From UBA4719 sp035654835 (lineage in GTDB: Bacteria > Actinomycetota > Actinomycetes > Actinomycetales > Dermatophilaceae): a DNA stretch of 64,000 nt. The translations under genes and the position numbers were made by a program. The notes below the pieces were generated by a model that worked only from the letters and a program-made list of their open reading frames with translations, did not search any database and was not told the DNA's origin. Of this stretch, positions 33,945 to 43,600 are shown piece by piece. The stretch is from assembly GCA_035654835.1 (NCBI GenBank), contig DASRVZ010000196.1, positions 1 through 64,000 of the forward strand. The letters are read 5' to 3'. How positions within the stretch are numbered: position 1 is the stretch's first letter; every line of letters begins with the position of its first letter.

Positions 33945-36216
33945 CGGGCAAGGTCTCCTCCTCCAGGGGGCGTGACGCGCGTGTGGTCCCGCGGCGCAGG
34001 GACCGATAGACGCCGAGGACGAGGATGATGCTGGCCAGCCCCACCAGCACCCAGTAGATCCAGGTGCTCGTGGGTTGGACGTGCACGTTGACCTTGGCGT
34101 CCTGCCCGAGCGGAGTGCCGTTTGATGTGGTGAGGACCGCCTGGATGGGGACGAGCCCGGCGGCGACCGCGGTGACGTGGAGCTTGACGTTGGCGCGGCT
34201 GTTCGCGCCGATCCTGAGCGGTCCGGCCTGTTGGTCGATCCGCAGCCTCTGCTGGCCCGGGTTCAAGGTCAGGTGGACATCGTGCACGGGGATCGCGAGA
34301 TCGTTGACCACGGTGATCTGCAGGACACCCCGGTTCGCGAAGAAGTTCACCGAGCTCGGCACCACGTTCACACCCCGGCTGACGGCGTTGATCGCCGACT
34401 GCGTGGCCGCGTTGATGACGGTGACTCCGCGACTGTGACCTCGCCAACGACTCGACAGCACCTGTTCCTGGGTGTCCGTCCAACGCACCCGGAAGGACTC
34501 GGTGTCGTCACGGATGCTGGCGACGCCGTCGATGGCAAGAGTCGTTCGCGACATGTTTTGGAGCATGGCCTGGGTCAGGGGGGACCGGCCAGGGCTGAGT
34601 GGGTCGGGAGGAGCCGGCGAGGTCGTCGGGGATGTCGTGGGGGGACTGGGCGTCACGCTGGTGCCGAGCTCTGGTGCGTCCGGAGCTGCTGTCCCGGCCG
34701 CGGCGAGCAGCTGGTCGGTCGTGGTGGGCGTCAGCCACGGAGCCTTGGCGATGGCCGCGAAGAACGAGCCGAGCACGCCGGGGTCGCCGGCGAAGTTCCT
34801 GGGCGCTGCCACCAGCACCGACCGGCTTCGGGTGCCGGGGCGCTCGCCGAGCAGGGCCAGCGAGTCGGCCAGGAACAGCTGGGTGGTGATGGCGCCGGAG
34901 GCGATGGTCGAGGTCTGCGCGAACGTCTGGCTGAGCCCCTGGTCGTAGGCCAGCAGGGGCAGGCCCCCGGTGGACTTGCGGCTCGCGTCGTCGGTGTATC
35001 CGCTGTGGCTCGTCCGGGTCGAGGTGGACATCACCGCTGCATCCAGTCCCGATGAGGAGTAGGCCTGGCGGAGCTGATTCTCGCGGGGTGTGGTGAGGGC
35101 GCCATCGACCGGCCAGGCAATGCCCTTGCGGGTGCTGCCGACAGTGGCATCCAGTGCGGACGGTCGGCTGATCAGAGCCTCCAGGGCGGGAGCGCCAGAG
35201 GGGAGTGGGAGCAGGGCGGCGAGGTCGGGATCGGCATACGGCAAGGACCAGATGGTATGCCGCGGTGCGGCCATCCGGATCCTGGTCGCGAGGGCAGTGG
35301 TCGCTTCAGCCACGGGATCCATGGGTGTGTCGCTGCCCTGGGTGGGGGCTGGCGTGGTGAAGGTCGTGGGTGCGGGGGCTGGCGTGGTGGAGGCATCCGG
35401 CGCGACCGGCTCGCGGGGCGGACCCAGTACCGCTGGATCGATCGCCCAGGTCACCTGTGTGCTGTCGGTCCCCGTCATCACCCGATCCAGGCGCGAGCCC
35501 GGGCCGACGGCCTTGGTCCACGCCGCAGTCCTGGCGGCGCTGTCCACACCGAACAGTGCCGGGTCGGGGTCAAGCGTGAGTGGCACCAGCCACGCAATGG
35601 ACAACGGCTCGTACGCCTTGATCGCGGACAGTGTTGGCAGGAACGTGTGCTGACTGCCCAGCACCACCTCCTGACTGGCGGCGTCGGACGTTGTGCCGAC
35701 CACGTCGACGCTGACCGGCAGGACGGCGAACGACTCACGGTGACTGATCGCTGTTGCGGGGACGACGAGGGTGAAAGCCGCGACGGCGTCCGGGGCCAGG
35801 CTCGGGGCCAGCGGGATCCTCGCCACCTCGCCCACAAACCGTTCCCCAGCGGGGTTGGACCACTCGGACACGGCTGTCCGGCTGGTGAGGCCGTGGTCCC
35901 CGATGAGGACGCGCACGATGGGTGCGCCGATCGGGACCGAGCCGATGTTGCGAATGGTTCCGGAGATGGTGACCGGAGCCCTGGGGACCGCGACCTCCGG
36001 GCTGACACTCGCCAGGGTCACGACCGCTGGACCGGTCACGGGCGGAGCTGTCACAAAAGCCTCAGCCGTCGAGAGATCGGTCACCGCGCCGGCTGCCATG
36101 GCCGGCGACCAGGATGCGACTGTCGGCGACACGGAGACGGCGAGCAGGGCAGCGCAGGCGGCCAGGCGGCGTACTCGCCTGCGACTGAGGATCATCGTGC
36201 TGTGGGTCATCGTCAC
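33937..36216 (-). CDS. DUF6049-type secreted membrane-anchored protein
   Basis: A 759-residue protein. It has a signal peptide (RRLAACAALLAVSVSPTVASWSPAMA region), an N-terminal beta-sandwich-like domain (TISGTIRNIGSVPIGAPIV), a long central domain, a Thr/Pro linker and a C-terminal membrane helix (WIYWVLVGLASIILVLGVY) with a basic tail. The position between nudix and murJ matches Rv3909 of mycobacteria. Function unknown; probably envelope-related. The GTG start overlaps the nudix stop (GTGA); ATG 36210 is an alternative. Confidence 0.83.
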   Translation of the reverse strand: MTMTHSTMILSRRRVRRLAACAALLAVSVSPTVASWSPAMAAGAVTDLSTAEAFVTAPPVTGPAVVTLASVSPEVAVPRAPVTISGTIRNIGSVPIGAPIVRVLIGDHGLTSRTAVSEWSNPAGERFVGEVARIPLAPSLAPDAVAAFTLVVPATAISHRESFAVLPVSVDVVGTTSDAASQEVVLGSQHTFLPTLSAIKAYEPLSIAWLVPLTLDPDPALFGVDSAARTAAWTKAVGPGSRLDRVMTGTDSTQVTWAIDPAVLGPPREPVAPDASTTPAPAPTTFTTPAPTQGSDTPMDPVAEATTALATRIRMAAPRHTIWSLPYADPDLAALLPLPSGAPALEALISRPSALDATVGSTRKGIAWPVDGALTTPRENQLRQAYSSSGLDAAVMSTSTRTSHSGYTDDASRKSTGGLPLLAYDQGLSQTFAQTSTIASGAITTQLFLADSLALLGERPGTRSRSVLVAAPRNFAGDPGVLGSFFAAIAKAPWLTPTTTDQLLAAAGTAAPDAPELGTSVTPSPPTTSPTTSPAPPDPLSPGRSPLTQAMLQNMSRTTLAIDGVASIRDDTESFRVRWTDTQEQVLSSRWRGHSRGVTVINAATQSAINAVSRGVNVVPSSVNFFANRGVLQITVVNDLAIPVHDVHLTLNPGQQRLRIDQQAGPLRIGANSRANVKLHVTAVAAGLVPIQAVLTTSNGTPLGQDAKVNVHVQPTSTWIYWVLVGLASIILVLGVYRSLRRGTTRASRPLEEETLPDE

Positions 36217-36698
36217 GTGACGCCCGCCAGGCGCTCCCACGCCAGTTGGGCAATCCGCTGTTCATTGGCGAACGTCAGGTGCTCATGGACGTCAGGCAGT
36301 GGGAACCACGCAACGTCGATGGCCTCGGCATCCGGGTCGCCCTCGATGCTGAGCTCTCCGCCGGTAGCTTCCAGCAGGTAGTGGTGGACGATCTTGTGGA
36401 CGCGCGTGTCCGACGTGGTGAACCAGTAGTCGATGGTGCCCAGTGAGGCCAGCACGCGTCCGATAATCCCGGTCTCCTCGGCGACTTCCCGCACCGCCGT
36501 CTGTTCCAGGCTCTCGTCATTCTCACTGTGTCCCTTGGGCAGGCACCACTCCACCCGCCCGGCCCGGTTGCGACGTGCGATCACCGCGACGCGGGCGACC
36601 CCCTCGTGAACGTCAACGACCAGGCCTCCGGCCGAGATCTCCTCCACGGCCGGAGGCCGGCGGGTCAGCCGGGCCGGCACCGGGGCAGAGAAATCCAT
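36213..36698 (-). CDS. NUDIX hydrolase (MutT4-like position)
   Basis: A 161-residue NUDIX enzyme. The box G-x5-E-x7-REVAEETGI is complete (GHSENDESLEQTAVREVAEETGI region, residues 56-78). It hydrolyses a nucleoside diphosphate-X substrate, not assignable here. It diverges from pcnA, as in mycobacteria. No SD is seen; a TACAGT box ends six bases before the ATG, so a leaderless mRNA is possible. Confidence 0.9.
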   Translation of the reverse strand: MDFSAPVPARLTRRPPAVEEISAGGLVVDVHEGVARVAVIARRNRAGRVEWCLPKGHSENDESLEQTAVREVAEETGIIGRVLASLGTIDYWFTTSDTRVHKIVHHYLLEATGGELSIEGDPDAEAIDVAWFPLPDVHEHLTFANEQRIAQLAWERLAGVT

Positions 36699-36793
36699 TT
36701 CGTCACTGTAACGAGCGCGCGTGGTTCTCCTGACCGGGCTCGCGGATAGACGGGCGGGCGGAGCATGCCTCCCGTCACCTACCCTTGGCTCTC

Positions 36794-38266
36794 GTGGCTA
36801 CCTCCGATCCGACCAGTGCCCTCCTGCGCGAGGCGGTGCGTCGGCTGGCTCCGGTTCTGCCACTGCTGACGGAGGTCGGCACCCGCTTCGTCGATGCTGG
36901 TCACGAGATCGCGCTGGTGGGTGGACCGGTTCGGGACGCTTTTCTGGGGCGCGTGTCGCCGGACCTGGACTTCACCACGTCGGCCAGCCCGGAGCAGACG
37001 CATGCGATTCTTGCCGGCTGGGCGGACGCCAACTGGGACGTGGGCCGGCTCTTTGGCACGATCGGCGCGCGCAAGGGCAAGCATCAGCTCGAGGTGACGA
37101 CCTATCGCGCTGACGCCTACGACCACATCACCCGCAAGCCTGTGGTCGCCTTCGGCGACAACCTCCTCGACGATCTGGTCCGCCGCGACTTCACGGTCAA
37201 CTCCATGGCACTCAAGCTCCCCTCGCTGGAGTTCGTGGACCCGCACCACGGACTCGTCGATCTGGCGGCGCGGGTGCTGCGCGCTCCTGGCCCACCCGAG
37301 GTCTCCTTTGCCGACGACCCACTGCGGATGATGCGTGCCGCCCGGTTCGTGTCTCAGCTGGGTTTCACTGCGGCGCCTGAGGTCGTCGTTGCGATGACCG
37401 AGATGGCCGCCTCCCTCGACATCGTCTCGGCCGAACGGATCCACGACGAGTTCGTCAAACTGATCATGGGCTCTGCCCCGCGTCAGGGCCTCGTGCTTTT
37501 CGTCGAGACGGGCCTTGCCGGCCAGGTGCTGCCTGAGCTCCCGGCGCTCAAGCTCGAGGTCGACGAGCACCATCGGCACAAGGACGTCTTCGAGCACTCT
37601 CTGATCGTGCTCGAGCAGGCCATCGCCCTGGAGGGCGCGCCCGGTGCGCCCCGCTCGGAAGTACCCGGACCAGACCTCATGCTGCGTCTGGCTGCGCTGC
37701 TGCACGACATCGGCAAGCCCGCGACGCGTCGTTTCGAAGCTGACGGCGGGGTGAGCTTCCATCACCACGAGGTTGTCGGCGCCAAGCTGACAGCGCGCCG
37801 GTTGAAGGCGATGCGCTTCGACAAGGACACCGTCAAGGCCGTGTCCCGACTGGTCGAGCTGCACCTTCGCTTCCACGGCTATGGGGGCGGTGAGTGGACC
37901 GACTCGGCCGTGCGCCGCTACATCACCGATGCCGGACCGCTGTTGCCCCGGCTGCATCGCCTGACCCGCTCGGACTGCACCACCCGCAACCTGCGCAAGG
38001 CGCAGAGCCTGTCGCGAACATATGACGACCTGCAGATGCGCATAGCCCGCCTGCTGGAGCAGGAACAGCTGGATGCGGTGCGGCCGGAGCTGGACGGCGA
38101 CGAGATCGCCGACGTGTTGGGGATCGCTCCGGGACCGCTGCTGGGCCGCGCATACAAGCATCTGCTCGCCGTTCGCATGGACCAGGGCCCCATCGGTCGA
38201 GAGGCTGCGATCGCGGCTCTGCAGGCTTGGTGGGCGGACCAACCCGAGTCGGATACGGCGACCTGA
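36794..38266 (+). CDS. pcnA: CCA tRNA nucleotidyltransferase
   Basis: A 490-residue class II nucleotidyltransferase with a C-terminal HD domain. Motifs: LVGGPVRDAFLGR, PDLDFTTSASPEQ (catalytic Asp pair), RRDFTVNSMAL, DPLRMMRAARF, then HD-domain LLHDIGKPATR and HHHEVVGAKL. It adds or repairs tRNA 3' CCA; both tRNAs in this window lack encoded CCA. GTG 36794 matches the family start. No SD is visible, and TACCCT eight bases upstream suggests a leaderless transcript. Confidence 0.95.
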   Translation: MATSDPTSALLREAVRRLAPVLPLLTEVGTRFVDAGHEIALVGGPVRDAFLGRVSPDLDFTTSASPEQTHAILAGWADANWDVGRLFGTIGARKGKHQLEVTTYRADAYDHITRKPVVAFGDNLLDDLVRRDFTVNSMALKLPSLEFVDPHHGLVDLAARVLRAPGPPEVSFADDPLRMMRAARFVSQLGFTAAPEVVVAMTEMAASLDIVSAERIHDEFVKLIMGSAPRQGLVLFVETGLAGQVLPELPALKLEVDEHHRHKDVFEHSLIVLEQAIALEGAPGAPRSEVPGPDLMLRLAALLHDIGKPATRRFEADGGVSFHHHEVVGAKLTARRLKAMRFDKDTVKAVSRLVELHLRFHGYGGGEWTDSAVRRYITDAGPLLPRLHRLTRSDCTTRNLRKAQSLSRTYDDLQMRIARLLEQEQLDAVRPELDGDEIADVLGIAPGPLLGRAYKHLLAVRMDQGPIGREAAIAALQAWWADQPESDTAT

Positions 38267-38278
38267 CCCGCTCGTGAT

Positions 38279-38322
38279 GGGGAGTGCTCCCCATGTCGCA
38301 TTCCCTGACTGCCCCATACCGT
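38279..38322 (+). promoter_or_regulatory. Palindrome-plus-promoter A of the type VII-like locus
   Basis: GGGGAGTGCTCCCCAT (38279-38294), then 22 bases, then TACCGT (38317-38322) as a -10 box. The identical 16-mer with identical spacing to a TANNNT box occurs at 45066. The palindrome would sit just upstream of the -35 position, the usual place for an activator. Confidence 0.7.
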
Positions 38323-38349
38323 GCTTGTCGTGAGCCGGGAGGGTGTGGC

Positions 38350-39357
38350 ATGAGTCAGCTGATGGGGGCGGACACTCGACGCATTGACCTCATCTCTGAT
38401 GGTCTGGACCGGTATTCGCAGGATGTTCTGAACCTGCGCGGCATGGCGGCGCGTGCGGTTGTCGAGATGCGCAACGCCTGGGTCGGCGGGGACTTCGCCC
38501 ACATTGCCCAGAGCTGGGAGCAGGAGGCCGGGCCACTCCTGGCGGATGCGGCCGCGTCACTCAGCGCGATGGTTGCCGTCCTGAGGGTCCAGGCCGCCGA
38601 ACAGCGTCGTGCCAGCGGTGACGCGGGGAGCGCAGGAGCCCAGGCGGTCACCGGTCGATCACACGTGGATGCCGTTGGACCCTCGGATGCCGCTGGACCC
38701 TCGGATGCCATTGGACTGCAAGGCAATCCGGGGTACGGGGGCAGCCTGGCTTCGGTCGGCGTCGACCTGGCGGGGATCGACGATGTCCACACCGAGGCGA
38801 GCCTCGCGTCCACGGCTGGAGGAAATGACAACCTGCAGTACGAGCTGGCCGCGGGCGCGGTGCGGGCCAGTGCTGGCGCCTCTGTCGTTGTCGACACCCA
38901 CGGCAACGTCATCGCCTCGGCCGGCGCCTCGGCCGCGGCCTATCTCGGGTATGCCACGGGCAGTGCGCAAGCGGGCAATGACACCGCGCATGCCGGGGCC
39001 CGCGCCACTGCGTACGTGGGTGCCGAGGCGGTGGCTGGCGCCTCGGGCTCGATCGGCTCGGGTGGAGCGAAAGGCCATCTGGGCGCCGAGGCCTTCGCGG
39101 GCGGCAGTGCGGGGGTCGACGCCGACGCCACGCTTGTCGGTGCGACGGCCGTCGCCGGCGCTGAGATCTCCTACGGCATCGGTGCTCGCGCCAACCTGGG
39201 TGCAGAGTTGTCCACGACCAAGGTCGGGGTCGCGCTGGACGTGGGCGCGGCGCTTGGTGTCGGCTTCGGCGTGACGTTCGACGTGAGCGTCAACCCACAA
39301 GAGGTCATGGAGGCCGCCGCCGCCCTTGAGCATGCTCTTGCCAACGAACCAGACTGA
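38350..39357 (+). CDS. WXG100-domain protein fused to Gly/Ala-rich C-terminal domain
   Basis: A 335-residue protein. Residues 1-95 form a helical WXG100-like hairpin with NAWVGGDFAHIAQSW as the WXG turn. A Pro/Ser/Gly linker with an 18-bp tandem repeat follows, then from about residue 175 a Gly/Ala-rich domain of alternating small residues (SAGASAAAYLGYATG, AGARATAYVGAEAVAGASG) resembling small-residue repeats of type VII or polymorphic-toxin substrates. It is probably the exported substrate of the locus. ATG 38350 with SD GGGAGGG. No known toxin domain is recognised. Confidence 0.78.
   Translation: MSQLMGADTRRIDLISDGLDRYSQDVLNLRGMAARAVVEMRNAWVGGDFAHIAQSWEQEAGPLLADAAASLSAMVAVLRVQAAEQRRASGDAGSAGAQAVTGRSHVDAVGPSDAAGPSDAIGLQGNPGYGGSLASVGVDLAGIDDVHTEASLASTAGGNDNLQYELAAGAVRASAGASVVVDTHGNVIASAGASAAAYLGYATGSAQAGNDTAHAGARATAYVGAEAVAGASGSIGSGGAKGHLGAEAFAGGSAGVDADATLVGATAVAGAEISYGIGARANLGAELSTTKVGVALDVGAALGVGFGVTFDVSVNPQEVMEAAAALEHALANEPD
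38667..38715 (+). repeat. 18-bp tandem repeat in WXG100 fusion gene
   Basis: Units of GGATGCCGYTGGACCCTC at 38667-38684 and 38685-38702, plus a partial third unit, encode repeating DA-[VAI]-GPS in the linker. Likely length-variable. Confidence 0.75.
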
Positions 39358-39382
39358 CCCGTGAACGACCGAGAGGAACCAC

Positions 39383-39859
39383 ATGACCACCCTGGCTTTC
39401 CCGAGCGAGGAGTTTCCTGCTCAGCCGGCCGTCACCCTGCACATTCCGCAGGACTGGACGCCGGTGCACGCGCCCGGTGCCGTGATGGCCGCCCGGTCTG
39501 CCTCGGACGACGGCGGCTTCGTTCCCAACGTGGTCGTCAGGATCGAGCGACGACCGGTGGATTTCGAGGTCGCCGACGCGCTCGCCGAGCTCACACAGTT
39601 TGCTGCTGAACGTCCGCAGGGAACGACCTCCGCGCCGTCAAAGGTTGAGCTCGACGGACGGCAGTTCGTCGGCTGCGACCTGTCATGGGTCGATGATCGG
39701 GTCGGCACCGTGTTGCAGGCCCATCTGTTCGTCGTCGTCGCCGCGGGTCCCCTTCTCCAGCTGGTCCAGGTCACGGGGACCGTCGGCGGGGCACCGGCGC
39801 TTCGGGACCACCCCATCGTCACCGCGATCATGAGGAGCCTCACGGTCCAAGCGCCCTGA
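39383..39859 (+). CDS. Small LpqN/DUF1795-like protein
   Basis: A 158-residue protein without signal peptide or membrane helix. It has the pattern of the DUF1795/LpqN-like fold: VTLHIPQDWTPV, FVPNVVVRIERRP, DLSWVDDR, LLQLVQVTGT, DHPIVTAIMRSLTV. Such proteins often accompany secretion or lipoprotein loci. Its role here is unknown, perhaps an accessory or chaperone of the type VII-like system. SD GAGAGGAACCAC. It lies 25 bases after the WXG100 fusion gene, so co-transcribed. Confidence 0.7.
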   Translation: MTTLAFPSEEFPAQPAVTLHIPQDWTPVHAPGAVMAARSASDDGGFVPNVVVRIERRPVDFEVADALAELTQFAAERPQGTTSAPSKVELDGRQFVGCDLSWVDDRVGTVLQAHLFVVVAAGPLLQLVQVTGTVGGAPALRDHPIVTAIMRSLTVQAP

Positions 39860-39863
39860 ACGG

Positions 39864-39887
39864 GGCTGGCCAGACTCCTGGCCAGCC
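39864..39887 (+). terminator. Hairpin after the LpqN/DUF1795-like gene
   Basis: 10-bp arms GGCTGGCCAG / CTGGCCAGCC with a 4-base loop, no T-run. It may attenuate transcription before the FHA-EssC pair. Confidence 0.5.
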
Positions 39888-39935
39888 TGTGCATAAGTCG
39901 GCGGGCGTTCTGTGTCCGCGTGTCAGCATGCGGGC

Positions 39936-40646
39936 ATGGTCGATGCAGGGGTGAAGGTCCTTTTCTGCGGTGAAGAGTTTCCGGCGGCGGCCGGTCGGGC
40001 GTTGACGATCGGGCGTTCGGGAGACGTGGAGATCGATGACAACCCGTACCTGCACCGCAGCTTCCTGGTGATCGTCGACGAGGGCGGCCTGTGGTGGCTG
40101 TCCAACGTCGGCTCGACGTTGACCGTGACGGTTGCGGACGACAAGGGGCTGTTCCACGCGTGGCTTTCTCCGGGTGCCCGGATCCCCCTGGCGTTCAACC
40201 GGGTCCTGGTCTGGTTCACCGCCGGGCCGACCACCTACGACTTCGAGATCGTCGTCGACAACCCGGCCTTTGCCTCGGTGGCACCGGATCCCGCCGAGAC
40301 GGACCACTCCGGCGGGATGACCGTCGGCCGCGTGTTGTTCACGGCGGACCAGAAGCTGCTCATCGTTGCGCTGTGCGAAAACTTCTTGTCGCGCGGGTAT
40401 CCGGGCACCACCGAGATCCCGTCCTCGGCCGCCGCGGCCGCCCGCATCGGCTGGACCATCACCAGGTTCAACCGCAAGCTCGACAACGTCTGCCAGAAGC
40501 TGGCCGACGCCGGCACCCGCGGGCTGCACGGTGGCATCGGCAACCTGGCCTGCAACCGGAAGTCCAGGCTCGTCGAGCACGCGCTGTCGACCCGTCTGGT
40601 GACCGAGCAGGACCTGGCCTTGTTGGGTGGCAGGCGGAACCGGTGA
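39936..40646 (+). CDS. FHA-domain protein with winged-helix-like C-terminus
   Basis: A 236-residue protein. Residues 1-110 are FHA-like (ALTIGRSGDVEIDDNPYLHRSF, then SNVGSTLTV). Residues 135-236 are helical with charged turns (FTADQKLLIVALCENFLSRG, AAARIGWTITRFNRKLDNVCQKLADAG) suggesting a winged-helix or helical regulatory domain. It overlaps the translocase gene by GTGA, so the two are coupled. A phosphothreonine-sensing regulator of secretion or of the locus promoters is plausible but not shown. Confidence 0.75.
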   Translation: MVDAGVKVLFCGEEFPAAAGRALTIGRSGDVEIDDNPYLHRSFLVIVDEGGLWWLSNVGSTLTVTVADDKGLFHAWLSPGARIPLAFNRVLVWFTAGPTTYDFEIVVDNPAFASVAPDPAETDHSGGMTVGRVLFTADQKLLIVALCENFLSRGYPGTTEIPSSAAAAARIGWTITRFNRKLDNVCQKLADAGTRGLHGGIGNLACNRKSRLVEHALSTRLVTEQDLALLGGRRNR

Positions 40647-43600
40647 AGCTGAAGCTCACGCTGCGGTCATCCGGGCTGTCGTCGGTCGGTGAGGGGAGTC
40701 GAGATCTGGTTGCCACCATGGACTCCTCGACGACCATCGGGGACCTGGCGACCTACCTCGTGCGCGCCGACCCCCAACCATGCGCTGTGGGGGGCGCGGG
40801 TGACCTCACCCTGACTGTCGTCGACCAACGCGACCAGCTCGACCGCGCGGTCGACCCACGCTCGACCGTCCCCGAGAGCGGACTGCGCTCGGGCGTTACT
40901 GTTGCCGTCACCCGTTGCAGCGCGTCTTTCGTCGACGCCGGGCCCGCCGTCGCGGTGGTTGCCATCGTCGCCGGCCCAGACTCGGGCAAGGAGTTCCCGT
41001 TGCGGCGCGGCACGGCATACATCGGTCGTGGGCACGGGTGTGAGGTCCAGGTGAGTGACTCCTCGGTCTCACGCCGTCACGCCAAGCTGTTGGTCGCGGA
41101 CGGTGCCGAGGTGGTGGACCTTGGCTCAGCCAACGGGGTCTCTATCGGTGGCGCCGACGTGGCCCGCACAGCTCTTACGGCAGGTGATCGCCTCCGGCTC
41201 GGCGATACCGAGCTCGAGGTGCGCCTGCTCGGGGCCGCTGCTGGCGCTTCCGCCGCCGACTCGGCCTCAGCGGCCTTCGTGAGATCACCGCGCATCGCGC
41301 CGACGTTTGAGGGCTCCGAGTTCGAGCTGCCCGAACTGCCCGAGCGCCCCAAGCCCTCGCGGCCCCCCTGGCTGGCCATGATGGTCCCCGCACTGATGGG
41401 CATGGGGTTGTTCGCGTTCACCCGAAGTCCCTACTCCCTGATGTTCGTCCTCATGTCGCCGATGATGATGCTCGGCAACCACGTCGAGCAGCGTCGCGGC
41501 GGCACGAAAGAGTTCGCGAGGCAGATCCGGGACTTCCGTGAGGATCTCGGGGTCCTGGCGACGAGGATCCGCGAGTCACTGCAGGTCGAGGCCGATCTGC
41601 GCCGCGGAGAACACCCCTCCAGCACCGATTGCGCTGAAGCGTGCCGCGCGTTCAGCCCACTCCTGTGGACACGGCGGGGCGACATGGCGGGGTTCCTCCA
41701 GCTACGGCTCGGCCAGGGGACCCTGCCGTCGCGCAGCTCGATGAAGATGCCGGCGGTCGGCCGGTCCAAGGCGGAGGCCTGGGTCGAGCTGGCCACGTCG
41801 ATCGAGGGGCTGTCGGTCGTTTCCGACGTCCCCGTAGTCGTCGACCCACTGACCACGGGCGCGATTGGCGTGTCCGGCCTTCGCAGCGTGGCGCTTCCGG
41901 TTGCCAGATCCCTTGTGCTGCAAGCCGTTTCGCTGCATTCGCCTGCCGAGCTGATCGTTGCCGCCTTCGCGTCAGCCAGCTCAGCGCCTGACTGGGACTG
42001 GCTCAAGTGGGTGCCGCACACGACGTCACCGCACAGTCCGATCTCAGCCACCCACCTGACCAGCACGGCCCCCGCGTGCTCCGAGCTGTTGTCCGAGCTT
42101 GAAGACCTGGTGGCCCCCGCAGGCGAGCCCAACATCGACCAAGCACGCCCGCGACCGCGAGTGCTCGTCCTGGTCGAGAACGACGCACCGGTGGAGCGCA
42201 GTCGGTTGGTCCAACTGGCCGAACGTGGCTGGGATCAGGGGATCTGTGTGGTGTGGCTCGCGCCCGAGACGATCCTGCTGCCGGCTGCCTGCCGGGTCTT
42301 CATCGAGGTGACCGGCAGGGAGGGCAGCGTCGGCCACGTCGGCTATGTGAACGAGGGCAAGCTCATCACCCCGGTCGCGGTTGACGCCATCAGCCTGGAG
42401 CAGACGCTGGCCGCCGCTCGGTGCCTGGCGCCCCTTGAGGACTCGGGCACACCGGTGGATGACGACAGCGACCTGCCGCGCGCCGTGTCGTTGTTGACGC
42501 TTACCGGCACCGACCTGGCCCGTTCTCCCCAGGCCGTGATCGAGCGCTGGGGTGAGAGCCGGTCCATCGTCACCGGACCTTTCGCTCCTGCGGCTCCCCA
42601 CCGCAAGCCCGGCAACCTGCGGGCGATCGTCGGCCAGTCGGCACAAGGAACGTTCTCGCTCGACCTGCGTTCGGATGGTCCGCACGCCCTGGTGGGTGGC
42701 ACCACCGGGGCGGGCAAGTCTGAGCTCCTTCAAGCGTGGATCCTGGGTATGGCGGCGGCGCACTCCCCGCAGCGGGTCACCTTTCTGCTCGTGGACTACA
42801 AGGGCGGTTCGGCGTTCCGCGACTGCGTGGAGCTGCCGCACACGGTTGGGCTGGTCACCGACCTTTCTCCCCACCTGGTCCGGAGGGCGCTGGCCTCCCT
42901 GTCCGCCGAGCTTCGCTACCGAGAGCACCTGTTGGCGAGACACAGGGTCAAGGACCTCGCGGAGCTCGAGCGGCGCGGTGAGGTCGACGTCCCTCCGAGC
43001 CTGGTCATCGTCGTCGACGAGTTCGCCGCACTGGTCCAGGAGGTCCCCGGATTCGTCGAGGGCGTCGTCAATGTCGCTCAGCGAGGTCGATCCCTGGGCC
43101 TGCACCTGATCCTGGCGACACAACGTCCGGCTGGGGTCATCAAGGACAATCTGCGCGCCAACACCAACCTGCGACTGGCTCTGCGGGTGGCCGACGAGAA
43201 CGACAGCTCGGACGTGCTCGGCTCGACGGTGGCGGCCTATTTCGACCCGGCCGTCCCAGGTCGCGCCGTGTCCAAGAGCGGGCCGCGGGGACTCACCCCG
43301 TTCCAGGCGGGGTATGCGGGTGGGTGGACCACCGACACCCCACCACCGCCGGAGATGCGGGTCGAGATGCTGGGCTACGGTGCCGGCCGGCTCTGGGAGC
43401 CGCCGGTTGTCGAGGCAGAGCTCGATCACGAGGATCTCGGGCCGACGGACATCCAGCGCCTCGTGGCAACCATCGGGCTCGCGGCCGGGGCCGCCGAGCT
43501 GCCGAGTCCCCGGGTGCCGTGGCTTCCTGAGCTGTGCTCGGTCTATGACCTTGCCCGGATGATCACCGACGGGCGCGACGACACGCTGGCCTTCGGTGTG

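Noticed and set aside
36779..38317. 512-residue open frame antisense to pcnA
   Set aside because: It mirrors the high-GC codon pattern of pcnA, has no family motifs and no ribosome site; pcnA has every expected motif.
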